Counted from the first letter of the stretch, positions 17,269-27,317 are shown. The stretch: 64,000 nt of DNA from Methylobacterium sp. B4 (GCF_003201865.1 NZ_QJJJ01000010.1:1-64000); one strand, 5' to 3'. The notes: a model not told the origin generated them from the letters alone. Translations and numbers: made by a program.

Positions 17269-18560
17269 CAATCGCCCGAAGCCGCCTCCCGGGCGACCTC
17301 GCGGCTGCCGATGTCGCTGCGGAAAAAGCCTTCCGGCCAGTCGATCCGCGCGACCGCCGCGTAGGCGCGCTCCTGCGCCTCCCGCACGCTTGCCCCAAGG
17401 GCGGTGACGGCGAGCACCCGGCCGCCATCGGCGAGCAGGCGCGCGCCCTCCCGGCGGGTGCCGGCGTGGAAGACGACGACCGTATCGTCCCCGGCGCTCT
17501 CGGTGCCGCGGATCTCGCTGCCGCGGGTGACCGGACCGGGATAGCCCTGCGCCGCCATCACCACGGCGAGCGCCGCGCGGGCATCGTCGAAGCCGATGGC
17601 GACGCCGGAGAGATCGCCCCTGGCTGCCGCCAGCAGCGCCGGCACGAGGTCGCCGGTCAGGCGCGGCATCAGCACCTGCGCCTCGGGATCGCCGAAGCGG
17701 GTGTTGTACTCGATGAGCTTCGGCCCCTCCGCCGTCAGCATCAACCCGGCATAGAGGATGCCGGCGAACGGCGTGCCGCGGGCCGCCATGCCCTTCAGCG
17801 TCGGTGCGATGATGCGGGTCATCACCTCTGCCGCGATCTCCGGCGTGACGATGGAGGCCGGCGAGTAGGCGCCCATGCCGCCGGTGTTGGGTCCGCGGTC
17901 GCCGTCATGGACGCGCTTGTGGTCCTGCGCCGTGCCGATCGGGATCGCCCGGGTGCCGTCGCAGAGCGCGAAGAAGCTCGCCTCCTCGCCGAACAGGCAT
18001 TCCTCGATGACGAGGGCGCCGCCCTCGCTCCCGTCGAGGATCGCCCGCACCGCGGCCTCGGCCTCGGGCAGGCTCTCGGCCACCGTCACGCCCTTGCCCG
18101 CCGCGAGCCCGTCGGCCTTGACCACGATCGGCGCAGCCCGCTCGCGCAGATAGGCCAGCGCCGGCTCGAGCGCCGTGAAGCGGGCGAAGGCGGCGGTGGG
18201 GATGTCGTGCTCGGCGCACAGATCCTTGGTGAAGCCCTTCGAGCCCTCGAGCTGCGCCGCGGCCCGCGTCGGGCCGAAGGCCGGGATGCCGGCCGCCGTG
18301 AGATCGTCGACCAGGCCCGCCACCAGCGGCGCCTCCGGCCCCACCACCACGAGGCCGATGTTTTCCGCCCGGCAGAAGGCGACGACGGCCGCGTGGTCGG
18401 AGACCGGCAGCTCCGGCCGGTTCTCGCCGTGCTGCGCCGTGCCGGGATTGCCCGGCGCGATGAAGAGCTTGCCGCAGAGCGGCGACTTCGCGATGGCCCA
18501 GGCCAGCGCGTGCTCGCGCCCGCCGGAGCCGATGAGCAGGATGGAAAGGGGCTCGGTCAT
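17268..18560 (-). CDS. purD: phosphoribosylamine--glycine ligase
   Basis: This 430-aa ATP-grasp enzyme of purine synthesis (GAR synthetase) has a canonical N-terminus ([16 protein letters not shown]). It also has the ATP-grasp stretch ([20 protein letters not shown]), the signature RFGDPEAQ, and a C-terminal domain ending near [10 protein letters not shown]. The ATG at 18560 follows AAGGGGTC. It is coupled to tadA by a one-base overlap. The family is highly conserved and length is normal. Confidence 0.95.
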   Translation of the reverse strand: MTEPLSILLIGSGGREHALAWAIAKSPLCGKLFIAPGNPGTAQHGENRPELPVSDHAAVVAFCRAENIGLVVVGPEAPLVAGLVDDLTAAGIPAFGPTRAAAQLEGSKGFTKDLCAEHDIPTAAFARFTALEPALAYLRERAAPIVVKADGLAAGKGVTVAESLPEAEAAVRAILDGSEGGALVIEECLFGEEASFFALCDGTRAIPIGTAQDHKRVHDGDRGPNTGGMGAYSPASIVTPEIAAEVMTRIIAPTLKGMAARGTPFAGILYAGLMLTAEGPKLIEYNTRFGDPEAQVLMPRLTGDLVPALLAAARGDLSGVAIGFDDARAALAVVMAAQGYPGPVTRGSEIRGTESAGDDTVVVFHAGTRREGARLLADGGRVLAVTALGASVREAQERAYAAVARIDWPEGFFRSDIGSREVAREAASGD

Positions 18561-18655
18561 GACGCGACCCCTTCCCAAAAAACGCCGGCCGGGAAAAGGG
18601 TGTTTCGCATCGGCCGGCCCGCTTCGGCCGGAATCGGACCGGGAGAAGCCCCAGC

Positions 18656-19393
18656 ATGAGCCCGCAGACGCCATCGGACAAGCCGCCGGAGAAGCGGCGC
18701 CGCCTCGGCCTGGAGGGCGCCAACACCCTGGTGCAGACGCTGGCGATCCTCGGGGCAGGGGCCTGGGGCGTCTACACCTTCGTCTACGAGGCGCGGATCA
18801 AGCCGGGGCTCGCCCCGCCCTCGGTCTCGGTGAAGACCGACCTCGCCCGGGTCGGCGAGCGGGGCGACCGGGTGGCGATCCGCTCGACGGTGACGCGCAC
18901 CAATGTCGGCCAAGCGGGGGTGCGCGTGCTCGGGCTCACCTACACCGCGATCGGCATCCGCACCCGCTTCGCCGAGCCCGGCGCGGACGAGGCGGCGCGG
19001 GCCGCGGAACGGGAGGCGGCCTTCCGCGCCGCGCTCACCGGCACGGCGAGCCTCGATGTCGCCCGCGACTACACGCGGGAGAGCGGCGGGACGCCGATCC
19101 TGCGCCAGGGCCTGCTGTTCTCCGGGGCGACGCCGCTTCCGAGCGAGCCCTCCGACCTCAATCCGGGCGAATCCGTCTCCCGCGACGTCATCGTCTACGC
19201 CGACCGCAAGGCCTACGATGCCGTGCGCTTCGAGGTGCGGCTCGCCTACGCCAAGGAGGACGACCCTCCGGTGCGCCTGCGCTTCGAGGCGGGGGCGGAC
19301 GGGGTGCTCGCCGCCGTCCCGGCCGAGCCCTGCCCCGCGCCGAAATGCCCGCTGCGGACCACCGATTTCGCCACCGAATTCTCGCTGTGGTGA
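18656..19393 (+). CDS. hypothetical single-pass membrane protein, 245 aa
   Basis: I do not recognise the family. A basic N-terminus ([10 protein letters not shown]) leads to one hydrophobic segment (about 22-42, [20 protein letters not shown]). A soluble domain of mixed strands follows and ends with PCPAPKCPL, which has two cysteines. The topology suggests an inner-membrane anchor with the domain on the other side. It is divergent from purD across a 95-bp spacer rich in CCGGCC palindromes. Codon use is like its neighbours. Confidence 0.75.
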   Translation: MSPQTPSDKPPEKRRRLGLEGANTLVQTLAILGAGAWGVYTFVYEARIKPGLAPPSVSVKTDLARVGERGDRVAIRSTVTRTNVGQAGVRVLGLTYTAIGIRTRFAEPGADEAARAAEREAAFRAALTGTASLDVARDYTRESGGTPILRQGLLFSGATPLPSEPSDLNPGESVSRDVIVYADRKAYDAVRFEVRLAYAKEDDPPVRLRFEAGADGVLAAVPAEPCPAPKCPLRTTDFATEFSLW

Positions 19394-19491
19394 GAGGATC
19401 GTCTCCGACCGCGCGGCGCCGTGCGTGAAATTGCGTTTCTTGCCGCCTCCGGGGCGGAACGGTTGGCCGGGCTCGCCTGTTGTCGTCTGCC

Positions 19492-19704
19492 ATGCCGATC
19501 TGTCGCCACTCGATCGCCTTCTCTCCTCGCCCGCAGCGCGAGCAACCGGGCGTACGACTGTCGAATTACGTGGTCCGCCGCCGCCCCGGCCCGCGGGCGG
19601 CCAACGACAATCGCCGCTCCCGCCTCATCCCCGTCTGGCCCTGGGCCGTCGCGGCTGCCGCACCAGCGGTGATGGCGGCGCTGATCCTCACGCGCCTGAT
19701 CTGA
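19492..19704 (+). CDS. possible small membrane protein, about 70 aa
   Basis: The end of this frame reads [20 protein letters not shown] followed by a hydrophobic segment and LILTRLI. The RAANDN motif followed by one membrane helix recurs in small Rhizobiales proteins. The N-terminal 25 residues look poorly protein-like, so the true start may be later, for example near the [11 protein letters not shown] segment. The ribosome site is weak. It may be a real short membrane protein or a chance frame. Confidence 0.35.
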   Translation: MPICRHSIAFSPRPQREQPGVRLSNYVVRRRPGPRAANDNRRSRLIPVWPWAVAAAAPAVMAALILTRLI

Positions 19705-19774
19705 TCGTCGGCCTTCTCGCACCACCCCTCATAATACGCCCCAGCCGGCGCGCTTTGGCGCGCGGTTGCAGTCC

Positions 19775-19814
19775 GGGTGCGTTCCCGCGCGGGCCGGGTG
19801 CGCTCCCGCGCGGG
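19775..19814 (+). repeat. 19-bp GC-rich direct repeat upstream of xseA
   Basis: GGGTGCGTTCCCGCGCGGG at 19,775-19,793 recurs at 19,796-19,814 with one mismatch. Each copy contains the palindrome CCCGCGCGGG. The period is 21 bp, about two helical turns. It lies 100 bp upstream of the xseA start, so a regulatory role is possible but unproven. Confidence 0.5.
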
Positions 19815-19915
19815 ACGAAGTGCTCGGCATAGGCGCCACACCTCCGGCCTCTTCCCCAGCCGATGCTCCGGGCGCCCTTTACCCGCTCCGGCCCTTTCCC
19901 GTAGCGTCCGGCCCC

Positions 19916-21490
19916 ATGCCGCTCGTGCCCCCGCCGCGCCCGTCCGCCGTGCCGCCGCCTCCGCCGCCGGGGGAGCCGGCGCCCTCGGCGCTGCTCCAGG
20001 CCAACGCGCCCGAATGGTCGGTCGGCGATCTGGCCGCCGCCCTCAAGCGAACCCTGGAAGATGCCTTCGGGCATGTGCGCCTGCGCGGCGAGATCTCGGG
20101 CTATCGCGGGCCGCACGGCTCGGGTCACGCCTATTTCTCGCTCAAGGACGGCTCGGCCAAGATCGATGCGGTGGTCTGGAAGGGCGTGCTCGGGCGCCTG
20201 CGCCAGAAGCCCAAGGAAGGGTTGGAGGTCGTCGCCACCGGCAAGATCACGACGTTTGCCGGGAAATCCTCCTACCAGATCGTGATCGACTCGATGGAGC
20301 CCGCCGGCATCGGCGCCTGGATGGCGTTGCTGGAGGAGCGCAAGCGCCAGCTCGCGGCCGAAGGGCTGTTCGAGGCGGACCGGAAACGGCCGATCCCGTT
20401 CCTGCCGCGGGTGATCGGCGTCGTCACCTCGCCGACCGGCGCGGTGATCCGCGACATCCTCCACCGGCTGGAGGACCGCTTTCCCCGCCCCGTGCTGGTC
20501 TGGCCGGTGCGGGTGCAGGGGGAGGGGGCGGCCGAGGAGATCGCCGCCGCGATCCGGGGGTTCAACGCGCTCGCGCCCGGTGGCTCGATCCCCCGGCCGG
20601 ACGTGCTGATCGTCGCCCGCGGCGGCGGCTCGATCGAGGATCTCTGGGCCTTCAACGAAGAGGCGGTGGTGCGCGCCGCCGCCGAGTCCGAGATCCCGCT
20701 GATCTCGGCGGTCGGCCACGAGACCGACACGACGCTGATCGACTTCGCCTCCGACCGCCGCGCGCCCACGCCCACGGGCGCGGCCGAGATGGCGGTTCCG
20801 GTGCGGGCCGAACTCGCCGCCCAGGTCCACGATCTCGGCGCCCGGCAGGCGGGCACGATGCTGCGGCGGATCGAACGCGAGCGCTCGGATTTCCGTGCGC
20901 TGGTGCGGGCGATCCCCGGCGCCGACGCCTTCCTCGCCGCCAAGCGCCAGCGCCTCGACCTCGCCGACGCGCGCCTGCGCCCGGCGCTCGCCGCCAATGC
21001 CCGCGATTCCCGCGAGCGCCTGAGCCGGATCGCCGACCGGCTCACCCGGCGCTCGCCGGCCATCGCGCTGGCCGAGGCGCGCGCGCGCCTCGCCGCGATC
21101 GACCATCGCCCGCGCACGGCCATGGCCCGCGCGGTCGAGCGCCGCCGCGACCGGCTCGGGGCGCTCACCGGCCTGCTCGGGGCGCTGAGCTACAAGGCCG
21201 TGCTCGCCCGCGGCTACGCACTCGTGCGCGACGCCGACGGCCAGCCGGTGCGCTCGGCCGACGCCGCCGCCCAATCCGCCCGGCTGCAGCTGCAATTTTC
21301 CGACGGCGCGGTCTTCGCGCGCCCCGAGGACGCGCCGGCCGCTCCCCTGGCCGACGCCCCGCCCTCGCCGCCGCGCCCGAAGCGCGCCCCCCGCCGGGCC
21401 GCGTCGGAGGCCGCACCGAAGCCCAAGGAGACGACGCCCGAGAAGAAGACGGCGCCCGAGCCCGCCGCGCGCCAGGGTTCGCTGTTCTGA
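19916..21490 (+). CDS. xseA: exodeoxyribonuclease VII large subunit
   Basis: This 524-aa protein has an N-terminal OB-fold (about 35-130, [33 protein letters not shown]). A catalytic region follows (VITSPTGA-like [50 protein letters not shown]), then a long coiled-coil segment. With XseB it degrades single-stranded DNA to oligonucleotides in repair. The ATG at 19,916 is taken because the upstream frame is repeat-derived. The C-terminus carries a Pro/Lys/Glu-rich extension ending QGSLF. xseB is not in the window. Confidence 0.93.
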   Translation: MPLVPPPRPSAVPPPPPPGEPAPSALLQANAPEWSVGDLAAALKRTLEDAFGHVRLRGEISGYRGPHGSGHAYFSLKDGSAKIDAVVWKGVLGRLRQKPKEGLEVVATGKITTFAGKSSYQIVIDSMEPAGIGAWMALLEERKRQLAAEGLFEADRKRPIPFLPRVIGVVTSPTGAVIRDILHRLEDRFPRPVLVWPVRVQGEGAAEEIAAAIRGFNALAPGGSIPRPDVLIVARGGGSIEDLWAFNEEAVVRAAAESEIPLISAVGHETDTTLIDFASDRRAPTPTGAAEMAVPVRAELAAQVHDLGARQAGTMLRRIERERSDFRALVRAIPGADAFLAAKRQRLDLADARLRPALAANARDSRERLSRIADRLTRRSPAIALAEARARLAAIDHRPRTAMARAVERRRDRLGALTGLLGALSYKAVLARGYALVRDADGQPVRSADAAAQSARLQLQFSDGAVFARPEDAPAAPLADAPPSPPRPKRAPRRAASEAAPKPKETTPEKKTAPEPAARQGSLF

Positions 21491-21679
21491 TCGGGCCGAG
21501 TCCAGTCGGTGAAGCCCGGTCGGCGACGTCCGCTCGGGCAAGTCCGGTCCGCCACGCCCCCGCATCGCCCCCTCCCTGCGCCAGGGCGGCTTGACCCGCC
21601 CCGTTACCTCTGCGACCGAGCGGCACGGCTCGTGCCTGCGGGGGCGACAGGCCGGTCCTTTCATCCGCAGGAGAGGCGC

Positions 21680-21907
21680 GTGACCACGACGATCGATTCG
21701 GACCAGAAGCTCCACCTCGTGTTCGGCGGCGAGCTGGAGGACGTGTCCGGCGTGCGCTTCCGGGACATCAAGGATCTCGACATCGTCGGCATCTTCCCCG
21801 ACTACGCCTCGGCCCAGACCGCGTGGCGCTCCAAGGCGCAGGCCACCGTCGACAGCGCCCAGACCCGCTACTTCATCGTCCATCTCCACCGCCTGCTCGA
21901 ACCGTGA
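21680..21907 (+). CDS. DUF4170 small protein
   Basis: This 75-aa protein (KLHLVFGGELEDVSGVRFRD, IVGIFPDYASAQTAWR, RYFIVHLHRLLEP) matches the DUF4170 pattern common in alphaproteobacteria. It starts with GTG at 21,680 behind GGAGAGGC. Function is unknown; it is soluble and conserved. It lies 150 bp upstream of prs on the same strand, with a separate promoter-like sequence between them. Confidence 0.8.
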   Translation: MTTTIDSDQKLHLVFGGELEDVSGVRFRDIKDLDIVGIFPDYASAQTAWRSKAQATVDSAQTRYFIVHLHRLLEP

Positions 21908-21940
21908 GCGGTCCGCGGCAGGGCTCGTCCGATGAAACCA

Positions 21941-21969
21941 TTGTGACGGCCTTCCCCCGCTGGTATGAG
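21941..21969 (+). promoter_or_regulatory. candidate sigma-70 promoter of prs
   Basis: TTGTGA (21,941-21,946) and TATGAG (21,964-21,969) are spaced by exactly 17 bp. They lie about 90 bp before the prs start. Four of six bases match each consensus hexamer. No experimental support. Confidence 0.4.
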
Positions 21970-22058
21970 CCGCGCGGCCGGATGCGTGTGCGGTCTCGGA
22001 CGTGTTGTTTCGCGTGCGTCCCGCGATTGACTGAGAAAAGAGCCGAGAGACGCCCGGC

Positions 22059-23003
22059 ATGACGTCGTCCATCAAGATCATCGCTGGCAATGCCAGCCGC
22101 CCGCTCGCGGAATCGATTGCCGCCTACCTCGAACTGCCGCTCGCGAGTTGCATGGTCCGGCGCTTCGCCGACATGGAAATCTTCGTCGAGTTGCAGGAAA
22201 ACGTGCGCGGCGAGGACGTCTTCATCGTCCAGTCGACCTCGTTCCCGGCCAACGACCACCTGATGGAGCTGCTGATCATGATCGACGCGGCGCGTCGGTC
22301 GTCGGCGCGGCGCATCACGGCGGTGATTCCCTATTTCGGCTATGCCCGGCAGGACCGGCGCACCTCGGGCCGCACGCCGATCTCGGCCAAGCTTGTCTGC
22401 AACCTCATCACCGAGGCCGGCGCCGACCGGGTGCTGACGCTGGATCTCCACGCCGGGCAGATCCAGGGCTTCTTCGACATCCCCACCGACAACCTGTTCG
22501 CCGCGCCCGTGATGGTGCGCGACATCAAGGAGCGCTTGGCGCCGGGCGAGCGCATGGTGGTTTCGCCGGACGTGGGCGGCGTGGTGCGCGCCCGGGCGCT
22601 CGCCAAGCGCATCGACGCGTCGCTGGCCATCGTCGACAAGCGCCGCGAGCGGGCAGGCGAGTCGGAGGTGATGAACATCATCGGCGACGTCGAGGGCCAG
22701 TCCTGCATCCTCGTGGACGACATCGTCGATTCCGGCGGCACGCTGGTGAACGCGGCCGAAGCCTTGCTCAACGCGGGCGCCAAGGAAGTCTCCGCCTATA
22801 TCACCCACGGGGTGCTGTCGGGCGGCGCGGTCTCGCGCATCGCCGCCTCGCGGATGAAAGAGCTGGTCATCACCGACTCCATCCTCCCGACCCAAGCCGT
22901 GAAGCTCGCCCGCAACATCCGCGTGATCTCGATCGCGCCGCTGCTCGGCGAGGCGATCGGACGCACGGCGACCGAGTCGAGCGTGTCCAGCCTGTTCACC
23001 TGA
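22059..23003 (+). CDS. prs: ribose-phosphate pyrophosphokinase
   Basis: This 314-aa PRPP synthetase supplies PRPP for purine, pyrimidine, His, Trp and NAD synthesis. Visible signatures are [17 protein letters not shown] at the N-terminus, [20 protein letters not shown] and the PRPP loop [14 protein letters not shown]. Length is standard. It is followed by a structured repeat and then a convergent GreA/GreB-type gene. Confidence 0.95.
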   Translation: MTSSIKIIAGNASRPLAESIAAYLELPLASCMVRRFADMEIFVELQENVRGEDVFIVQSTSFPANDHLMELLIMIDAARRSSARRITAVIPYFGYARQDRRTSGRTPISAKLVCNLITEAGADRVLTLDLHAGQIQGFFDIPTDNLFAAPVMVRDIKERLAPGERMVVSPDVGGVVRARALAKRIDASLAIVDKRRERAGESEVMNIIGDVEGQSCILVDDIVDSGGTLVNAAEALLNAGAKEVSAYITHGVLSGGAVSRIAASRMKELVITDSILPTQAVKLARNIRVISIAPLLGEAIGRTATESSVSSLFT

Positions 23004-23022
23004 GCCGATCGCGGGTTCCCAG

Positions 23023-23128
23023 AGGATCATTCCTTTGGCGGGGCGCCGGGGTGGAACTCCGGCCCTCTTCCCAGGGCGCCGCCCTGGACCCGCGAAAGGA
23101 CTTGTCCTTTCGAAACCTCCGACGTTCG
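23023..23128. repeat. multi-hairpin intergenic repeat, copy 1, between convergent genes
   Basis: This roughly 105-bp stretch contains in order GATCATTCCTTTGGCGGGGC, GCCGGGGTGGAACTCCGGC, CAGGGCGCCGCCCTG and GAAAGGACTTGTCCTTTC, each able to pair with itself. The same series occurs in reverse orientation at 61,427-61,541. Both copies fill the gap between two convergent genes, so they may act as bidirectional terminators or be a dispersed mobile repeat family. Confidence 0.7.
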
Positions 23129-23129
23129 C

Positions 23130-23591
23130 TCAGCGGATCTCCGCGATCTCGAACGCGTGCTCGTTCACCGTGACGGTGTCGCCGACGCTCTTGCCCGTGA
23201 GCGCCCGGGCGAGCGGCGCCACGTAGGAGATCGACCCGGCATGCGGGTCGGCCTCGTCCTCGCCGACGATGCGGAAGGTCTGGCGGGTGTCGTCCTCGCG
23301 CAGCACGGTCACGGTCGAGCCGAAATGCACCGTGTCGCCCGCGACCGCCTCCACGAGCTGGGCCGAATTCTTCCGCGCGCTCCAATAGCGCAGGTCGCGC
23401 GACAGTCGGGTGTGGTCGGCCTTGTCCTCGGGCGAGACCCCGGCCAGCTCGCGCTCCAGCCGCGTCACCTCGGCCTCGATCTGCGCGAGCCCTTCCGGCG
23501 TCACGAAGTTGGGCTGGGACGAGATGGGGCGATCGGGAAGGTCTTCGAAGGCCTCGCCACCCTCGGGTTCACGAACGAATGCTCTGCTCAT
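23130..23591 (-). CDS. transcription elongation factor of the GreA/GreB family
   Basis: This 153-aa protein has an N-terminal helical hairpin (EGLAQIEAEVTRLEREL onward) and a C-terminal FKBP-like domain (FGSTVTVLREDDTRQTFRIVG, SYVAPLARALTGKSVGD). The layout is that of GreA/GreB, which stimulate transcript cleavage by backtracked RNA polymerase. The N-terminal SRAFVREPEG extension is typical of an alphaproteobacterial GreB-like group. The ATG at 23591 is favoured; an upstream TTG adds six residues. It is convergent with prs. Confidence 0.85.
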   Translation of the reverse strand: MSRAFVREPEGGEAFEDLPDRPISSQPNFVTPEGLAQIEAEVTRLERELAGVSPEDKADHTRLSRDLRYWSARKNSAQLVEAVAGDTVHFGSTVTVLREDDTRQTFRIVGEDEADPHAGSISYVAPLARALTGKSVGDTVTVNEHAFEIAEIR

Positions 23592-23645
23592 GAGAGCCGG
23601 AATGCTCAAGCCGGCATCCCGGTTCCCGGAAACGCCCCACCGGGC

Positions 23646-24632
23646 TCAGGTGATCGCGACGACCGTGCGGCCCCGCACCCGGCCCTCGAGCAGCCGTTCG
23701 GCGAGGCCGCCCGCCTCGGCCAGCGGAACCGTCGCGGTCATCCGCTTCAGGAGATCGCGGTCGAGATCGCGGGCGAGCCGGGCCCAAGCCTCCCGGCGCG
23801 GCGCCTGCGGAGTCGTCACGCTGTTGATGCCGAGCAGCGCGACGCCGCGCAGGATGAAGGGCGCCACCGACGAGGGCAGGTCCATGCCCCCGGCATTGCC
23901 GCAGGCGGCGATGGCGCCGCCCCCCTTCGTCATCGCGAGGGCGTTGGCGAGCACCTTGCCGCCGACCGCGTCGATGCCGGCGGCCCAGCGCTCCTTGGCC
24001 AACGGCCGCGGCTCGCCCGAGAGCGCCTCGCGCTCGAGGATCTCGGCGGCGCCGAGGCTCTTGAGGTAATCGGCCTCGTCGCCGCGACCGGTCGCGGCGA
24101 TCACGTGCCAGCCGGCGCGCTTGAGGAGCGCCACCGCCACCGAGCCGACACCGCCGGAGGCGCCCGTCACCAGGGCCGGACCGGCCTCCGGCGTCAGGCC
24201 GTGCCGCTCCAGGGCGAGCACCGAGAGCATCGCCGTGTAGCCCGCGGTGCCGATCGCCATGGCCTCGGCGGGGCTCAGGCCCTCGGGCAGGGGCACCAGC
24301 CAATCGCCACGCACGCGGGCGCGCTCGGCCAGCCCGCCGAGATGCGTCTCGCCGACGCCCCAGCCGGTGAGCACGACGGCGTCGCCGGGGCGATACTCGG
24401 GATGATCCGAGGCTTCGACGGTGCCGGCGAAGTCGATCCCGGGGATCATGGGGAAGCGGCGCACCACCGGCATGCGGCCGGTCATGGCGAGCCCGTCCTT
24501 GTAGTTCAGGCCCGAATGGCTGACCCGCACCGTGACGTCGCCGTCCATCAGGTCGGCCCCGTCGAAGTCGCGCAGGGACAGCGTCTGACCGGATTCGGCC
24601 TTCTCGATCACCCAGGCCTTGAACGCCGCCAT
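23646..24632 (-). CDS. acuI: MDR-family oxidoreductase, AcuI-like acryloyl-CoA reductase
   Basis: This 328-aa zinc-free medium-chain dehydrogenase/reductase has a canonical start (FKAWVIEKAE), SGLNYKDGLAMTG and IPGIDFAGTV. The NADPH loop is VTGASGGVGSVAVAL and the C-terminus is RVRGRTVVAI. These match AcuI/YhdH acryloyl-CoA (acrylate detoxification) reductases. The gene stands alone, so the physiological substrate is inferred only from family. Length is normal. Confidence 0.85.
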   Translation of the reverse strand: MAAFKAWVIEKAESGQTLSLRDFDGADLMDGDVTVRVSHSGLNYKDGLAMTGRMPVVRRFPMIPGIDFAGTVEASDHPEYRPGDAVVLTGWGVGETHLGGLAERARVRGDWLVPLPEGLSPAEAMAIGTAGYTAMLSVLALERHGLTPEAGPALVTGASGGVGSVAVALLKRAGWHVIAATGRGDEADYLKSLGAAEILEREALSGEPRPLAKERWAAGIDAVGGKVLANALAMTKGGGAIAACGNAGGMDLPSSVAPFILRGVALLGINSVTTPQAPRREAWARLARDLDRDLLKRMTATVPLAEAGGLAERLLEGRVRGRTVVAIT

Positions 24633-24722
24633 GAGCCGCTCCTCCCGTCTTGAGACCGGGAGGGAGCTACGGCGGCGCGGCCCCGATTCAAGGCCGCACC
24701 GGCCGCCGGGCGGGCAAGAGGC

Positions 24723-25322
24723 TCAGTATCCGTCGTAGATGCTGCCGCGCGAGAAGCCGAGGCCCACCGCCACATCCGCCGAGGAGGCGCCGGCAATGCC
24801 GAAGGCATCGGGAATGGAACCGATGCCGAGAGGGCCGTACCCGGCGCCGGAGGCGTAGGCGGGCGCGGCGGCCGGCACCCAGGCGGTGCGGGCGGGCTGC
24901 ACCAGCACCCGGCGCTGCGTCGTGGCGTAGACCGGCGGCAGGGTGTGCGGGATCGTCTCCGGCGGGCGCACCAGCACGCGCCGGGTCTGCACGGCGTAAC
25001 GGGGCGGCGTGGTCACCCAGCAGCCGACGAGCTGCCCGTAGGCATCGACGCGGGTCTCCCAGCGCCGGCCGCCCGGGGCGACCAGCACCTGCTCGGACAC
25101 CGTGTCGTAGACCGGCGGCGTCGTGCGGTAGACCGTGCGCGGCGGCTGCACCAGCACGCGTTCGGAGACGGTGTCGAACACCGGCGGCGTGGTGACGCGG
25201 CGGTAGCATTCGGCGCTCACGCAGCCGCCGCCCGCCAGCGCGGGTGCGGCGAGGGCCGGGAGCGCGGTCGCAGCGGCGAGCGACAGGAGCAGGAAACGCG
25301 GGCGCAGGGCGGGGGCGGCCAT
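24723..25322 (-). CDS. secreted repeat protein, 199 aa
   Basis: A clear signal peptide (about 1-30, ending APALAGGG) precedes GCVSAECYRRV and at least four imperfect repeats of the form 'PPVYDTVSERVLVQPPRTV' or 'PPVYATTQRRVLVQPARTA'. The repeat unit is about 22-25 residues, with a conserved Pro-Pro, Thr/Val and R-VLV-P core. The C-terminus ends GSIYDGY. I do not recognise a characterised family; a periplasmic or cell-envelope role is inferred from the signal peptide. GAGGTTTTCC before the ATG supports this start. Confidence 0.75.
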   Translation of the reverse strand: MAAPALRPRFLLLSLAAATALPALAAPALAGGGCVSAECYRRVTTPPVFDTVSERVLVQPPRTVYRTTPPVYDTVSEQVLVAPGGRRWETRVDAYGQLVGCWVTTPPRYAVQTRRVLVRPPETIPHTLPPVYATTQRRVLVQPARTAWVPAAAPAYASGAGYGPLGIGSIPDAFGIAGASSADVAVGLGFSRGSIYDGY

Positions 25323-25870
25323 TGGAAAACCTCGGAACTCGACGCGGCTTCGAAACACGATCTCGGAGCGCCGCCCGACCGACACGGGACGCAAACGACG
25401 CACCTTTCGACGTGCAGATAGCCGCGAAGGTTGCTCTCCCGACAAGCTCGATTGTCGAAGACAGTAAAATTAACCAATGACTAAGACTACGCAGAGCTGA
25501 ACACGGTCGCTCGATTGTCGAGGCCCGGACCGGAAAGTGGGCGGGCGGCCGGCCGCCTGTGGCCGGAAAGGCCCTGCCCGCAGGATGCGGGCGCGCAGGT
25601 GGGACGGCACGCTTGTCAGCCCACCGGCCAAGGGCTAGAGCGCTTCCAAATCGGGCGGTGGCGGCGCCCGGCTGGCATGACACCGCCGCGCGAGGGGATC
25701 GCATCCGCAAGTCGGTATCCCTCACGAGAACTCCCGCCGCCCGTTCGGGGCGGCGCGGGGCGCCCCCGGTCCATCGGAGGCTTCGTGAGGCGCCCTAAGG
25801 CGGGTGGCGGGCCGGCCAGAGGCGCGCCCGATCCCGCCAAGGCAAGCGGATCTTAAGGACCGAACGGCCC
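25323..25870. other. 548-bp intergenic region between a secreted-protein gene and fdxA
   Basis: No convincing gene. The part 25,430-25,500 is AT-richer (AGTAAAATTAACCAATGAC) and probably holds the promoter of the leftward secreted-protein gene. TTAAGGACCG just before fdxA serves as its ribosome site. Other open frames here have no protein-like features. Confidence 0.3.
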
Positions 25871-26209
25871 ATGACCTACGTCGTCACCGACAACTGCATC
25901 AAGTGCAAGTACATGGACTGCGTCGAGGTGTGCCCCGTGGATTGTTTCTACGAGGGCGAGAACATGCTCGTCATCCATCCCGACGAGTGCATCGATTGCG
26001 GCGTGTGCGAGCCGGAATGCCCTGCCGAGGCGATCAAGCCCGACACCGAGGGCAATCTCGAGAGCTGGCTGAAGCTCAACGCGGACTACGCCAAGTCCTG
26101 GCCCAACATCACCCAGAAGAAGGACGCCCCCGGCGACGCCAAGGAGTGGGACGGGGTGAGCGGCAAGCTGGAGGCGCATTTCTCGCCCAATCCCGGCTCC
26201 GGCGACTGA
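25871..26209 (+). CDS. fdxA: 7Fe ferredoxin
   Basis: This 112-aa low-potential ferredoxin is predicted to carry one [3Fe-4S] and one [4Fe-4S] cluster. The N-terminal cluster region is [21 protein letters not shown] and the second is [12 protein letters not shown]. The C-terminal extension ([17 protein letters not shown]) is typical of alphaproteobacterial FdxA. Its electron partner is not encoded nearby. The fdxA-carD order is widely conserved in Rhizobiales, which supports the annotation. Confidence 0.95.
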   Translation: MTYVVTDNCIKCKYMDCVEVCPVDCFYEGENMLVIHPDECIDCGVCEPECPAEAIKPDTEGNLESWLKLNADYAKSWPNITQKKDAPGDAKEWDGVSGKLEAHFSPNPGSGD

Positions 26210-26373
26210 TCGCCGCGCTCGCGCAGCATCGCCATCGGAGCCGCAGGAGCGCGCCAGGGCGCTCCGCCCACCTCTTGCAGCCGCCTCCCGGCAACCGGCG
26301 GCCGGGGCTGTGCGGAGCCGTGCGAAACCGACGATCCTCCCATGCGGGGAAGCGCTTGCGCGCCGGCAATCCT

Positions 26374-26402
26374 TTGATTTGCCGGCCCGTTTGTGTTACA
26401 TG
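26374..26402 (+). promoter_or_regulatory. weak promoter candidate upstream of carD
   Basis: TTGATT (26,374-26,379) and TACATG (26,397-26,402) are spaced 17 bp apart. They sit in a 465-bp spacer (26,210-26,674) between fdxA and carD in which I see no gene. The leader of about 270 bp would be long, so another promoter nearer the start is possible. Confidence 0.3.
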
Positions 26403-26674
26403 AGGGTCTGCCGTCGCTCACGCCCGATGCGCTCCCTCCTCCCGCTCGCAAGGCGGGTTCCATCTTCCTGGAAACGAGGTTGGCTGCGATCGACCGCCGG
26501 AAGCATTTTGCTCCCGGCGCGTTCTTTCGTGTGGTGGGAGCAACGCAAGAGCCCGGGAACCGGCCGGCGTCTCGCGACGCGCCGCCGAACAGGGGCATGC
26601 GCCGGGTGTCCCGCCCCGGAAGTGACGAGCGCGGGCGTTCGACCCGCGTGGATGACAGTGGAGGCTCATTCCGC

Positions 26675-27268
26675 ATGACCACAGCCAAGAAGACGACGGC
26701 AGGCCGCCAAGGCTTCAAGACCGGCGAGGCGGTCGTGTATCCGGCGCACGGCGTCGGGCGGATCACCGCGATCGAGGAGCAGGAGATCGCGGGCTACAAG
26801 CTCGAGCTGTTCGTCGTCTCGTTCGAGAAGGACAAGATGGTCCTGCGCGTGCCCACCGCGAAGGCCAACAGCGTCGGCATGCGCAAGCTCGCCGAGCCCG
26901 AACTCGTCAAGAAGGCGCTCGACGTGCTGACCGGCCGCGCCCGCGTCAAGCGGACGATGTGGTCGCGCCGCGCCCAGGAATACGAGGCCAAGATCAATTC
27001 CGGCGACCTGATCTCGGTCACCGAGGTGGTGCGCGACCTGTTCCGCTCCGAGGCCCAGCCCGAGCAGTCCTACAGCGAGCGCCAGCTCTACGAGGCCGCC
27101 CTCGACCGCGTCGTGCGCGAGATCTCCTCGGTGAACAAGATCACCGAGACCGAGGCGCTCAAGCTGATCGAGCAGAGCCTCGCCAAGTCGCCGCGCCGCG
27201 CGAAGGGCGAAGCGGAAGCCGAGGCGGATGCCGAGGGCGACGACGACGTGCAGGAAGAGGCCGCCTGA
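26675..27268 (+). CDS. carD: CarD/CdnL-type RNA polymerase-binding regulator
   Basis: This 197-aa protein has an N-terminal RNAP-interacting Tudor-like domain (FKTGEAVVYPAHGVGRITAIEE) and a helical DNA-binding C-terminal domain. An acidic tail ends DDDVQEEAA. CdnL/CarD proteins stabilise open complexes at rRNA and housekeeping promoters. GTGGAGGC upstream of the ATG supports the start; the long open frame before it is not protein-like. A strong terminator follows 50 bp downstream. Confidence 0.95.
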   Translation: MTTAKKTTAGRQGFKTGEAVVYPAHGVGRITAIEEQEIAGYKLELFVVSFEKDKMVLRVPTAKANSVGMRKLAEPELVKKALDVLTGRARVKRTMWSRRAQEYEAKINSGDLISVTEVVRDLFRSEAQPEQSYSERQLYEAALDRVVREISSVNKITETEALKLIEQSLAKSPRRAKGEAEAEADAEGDDDVQEEAA

Positions 27269-27317
27269 GGCGGGAACCACCCACGTCTCCCCTGCGGGAC
27301 GCGTGATCGCAGCTCAA

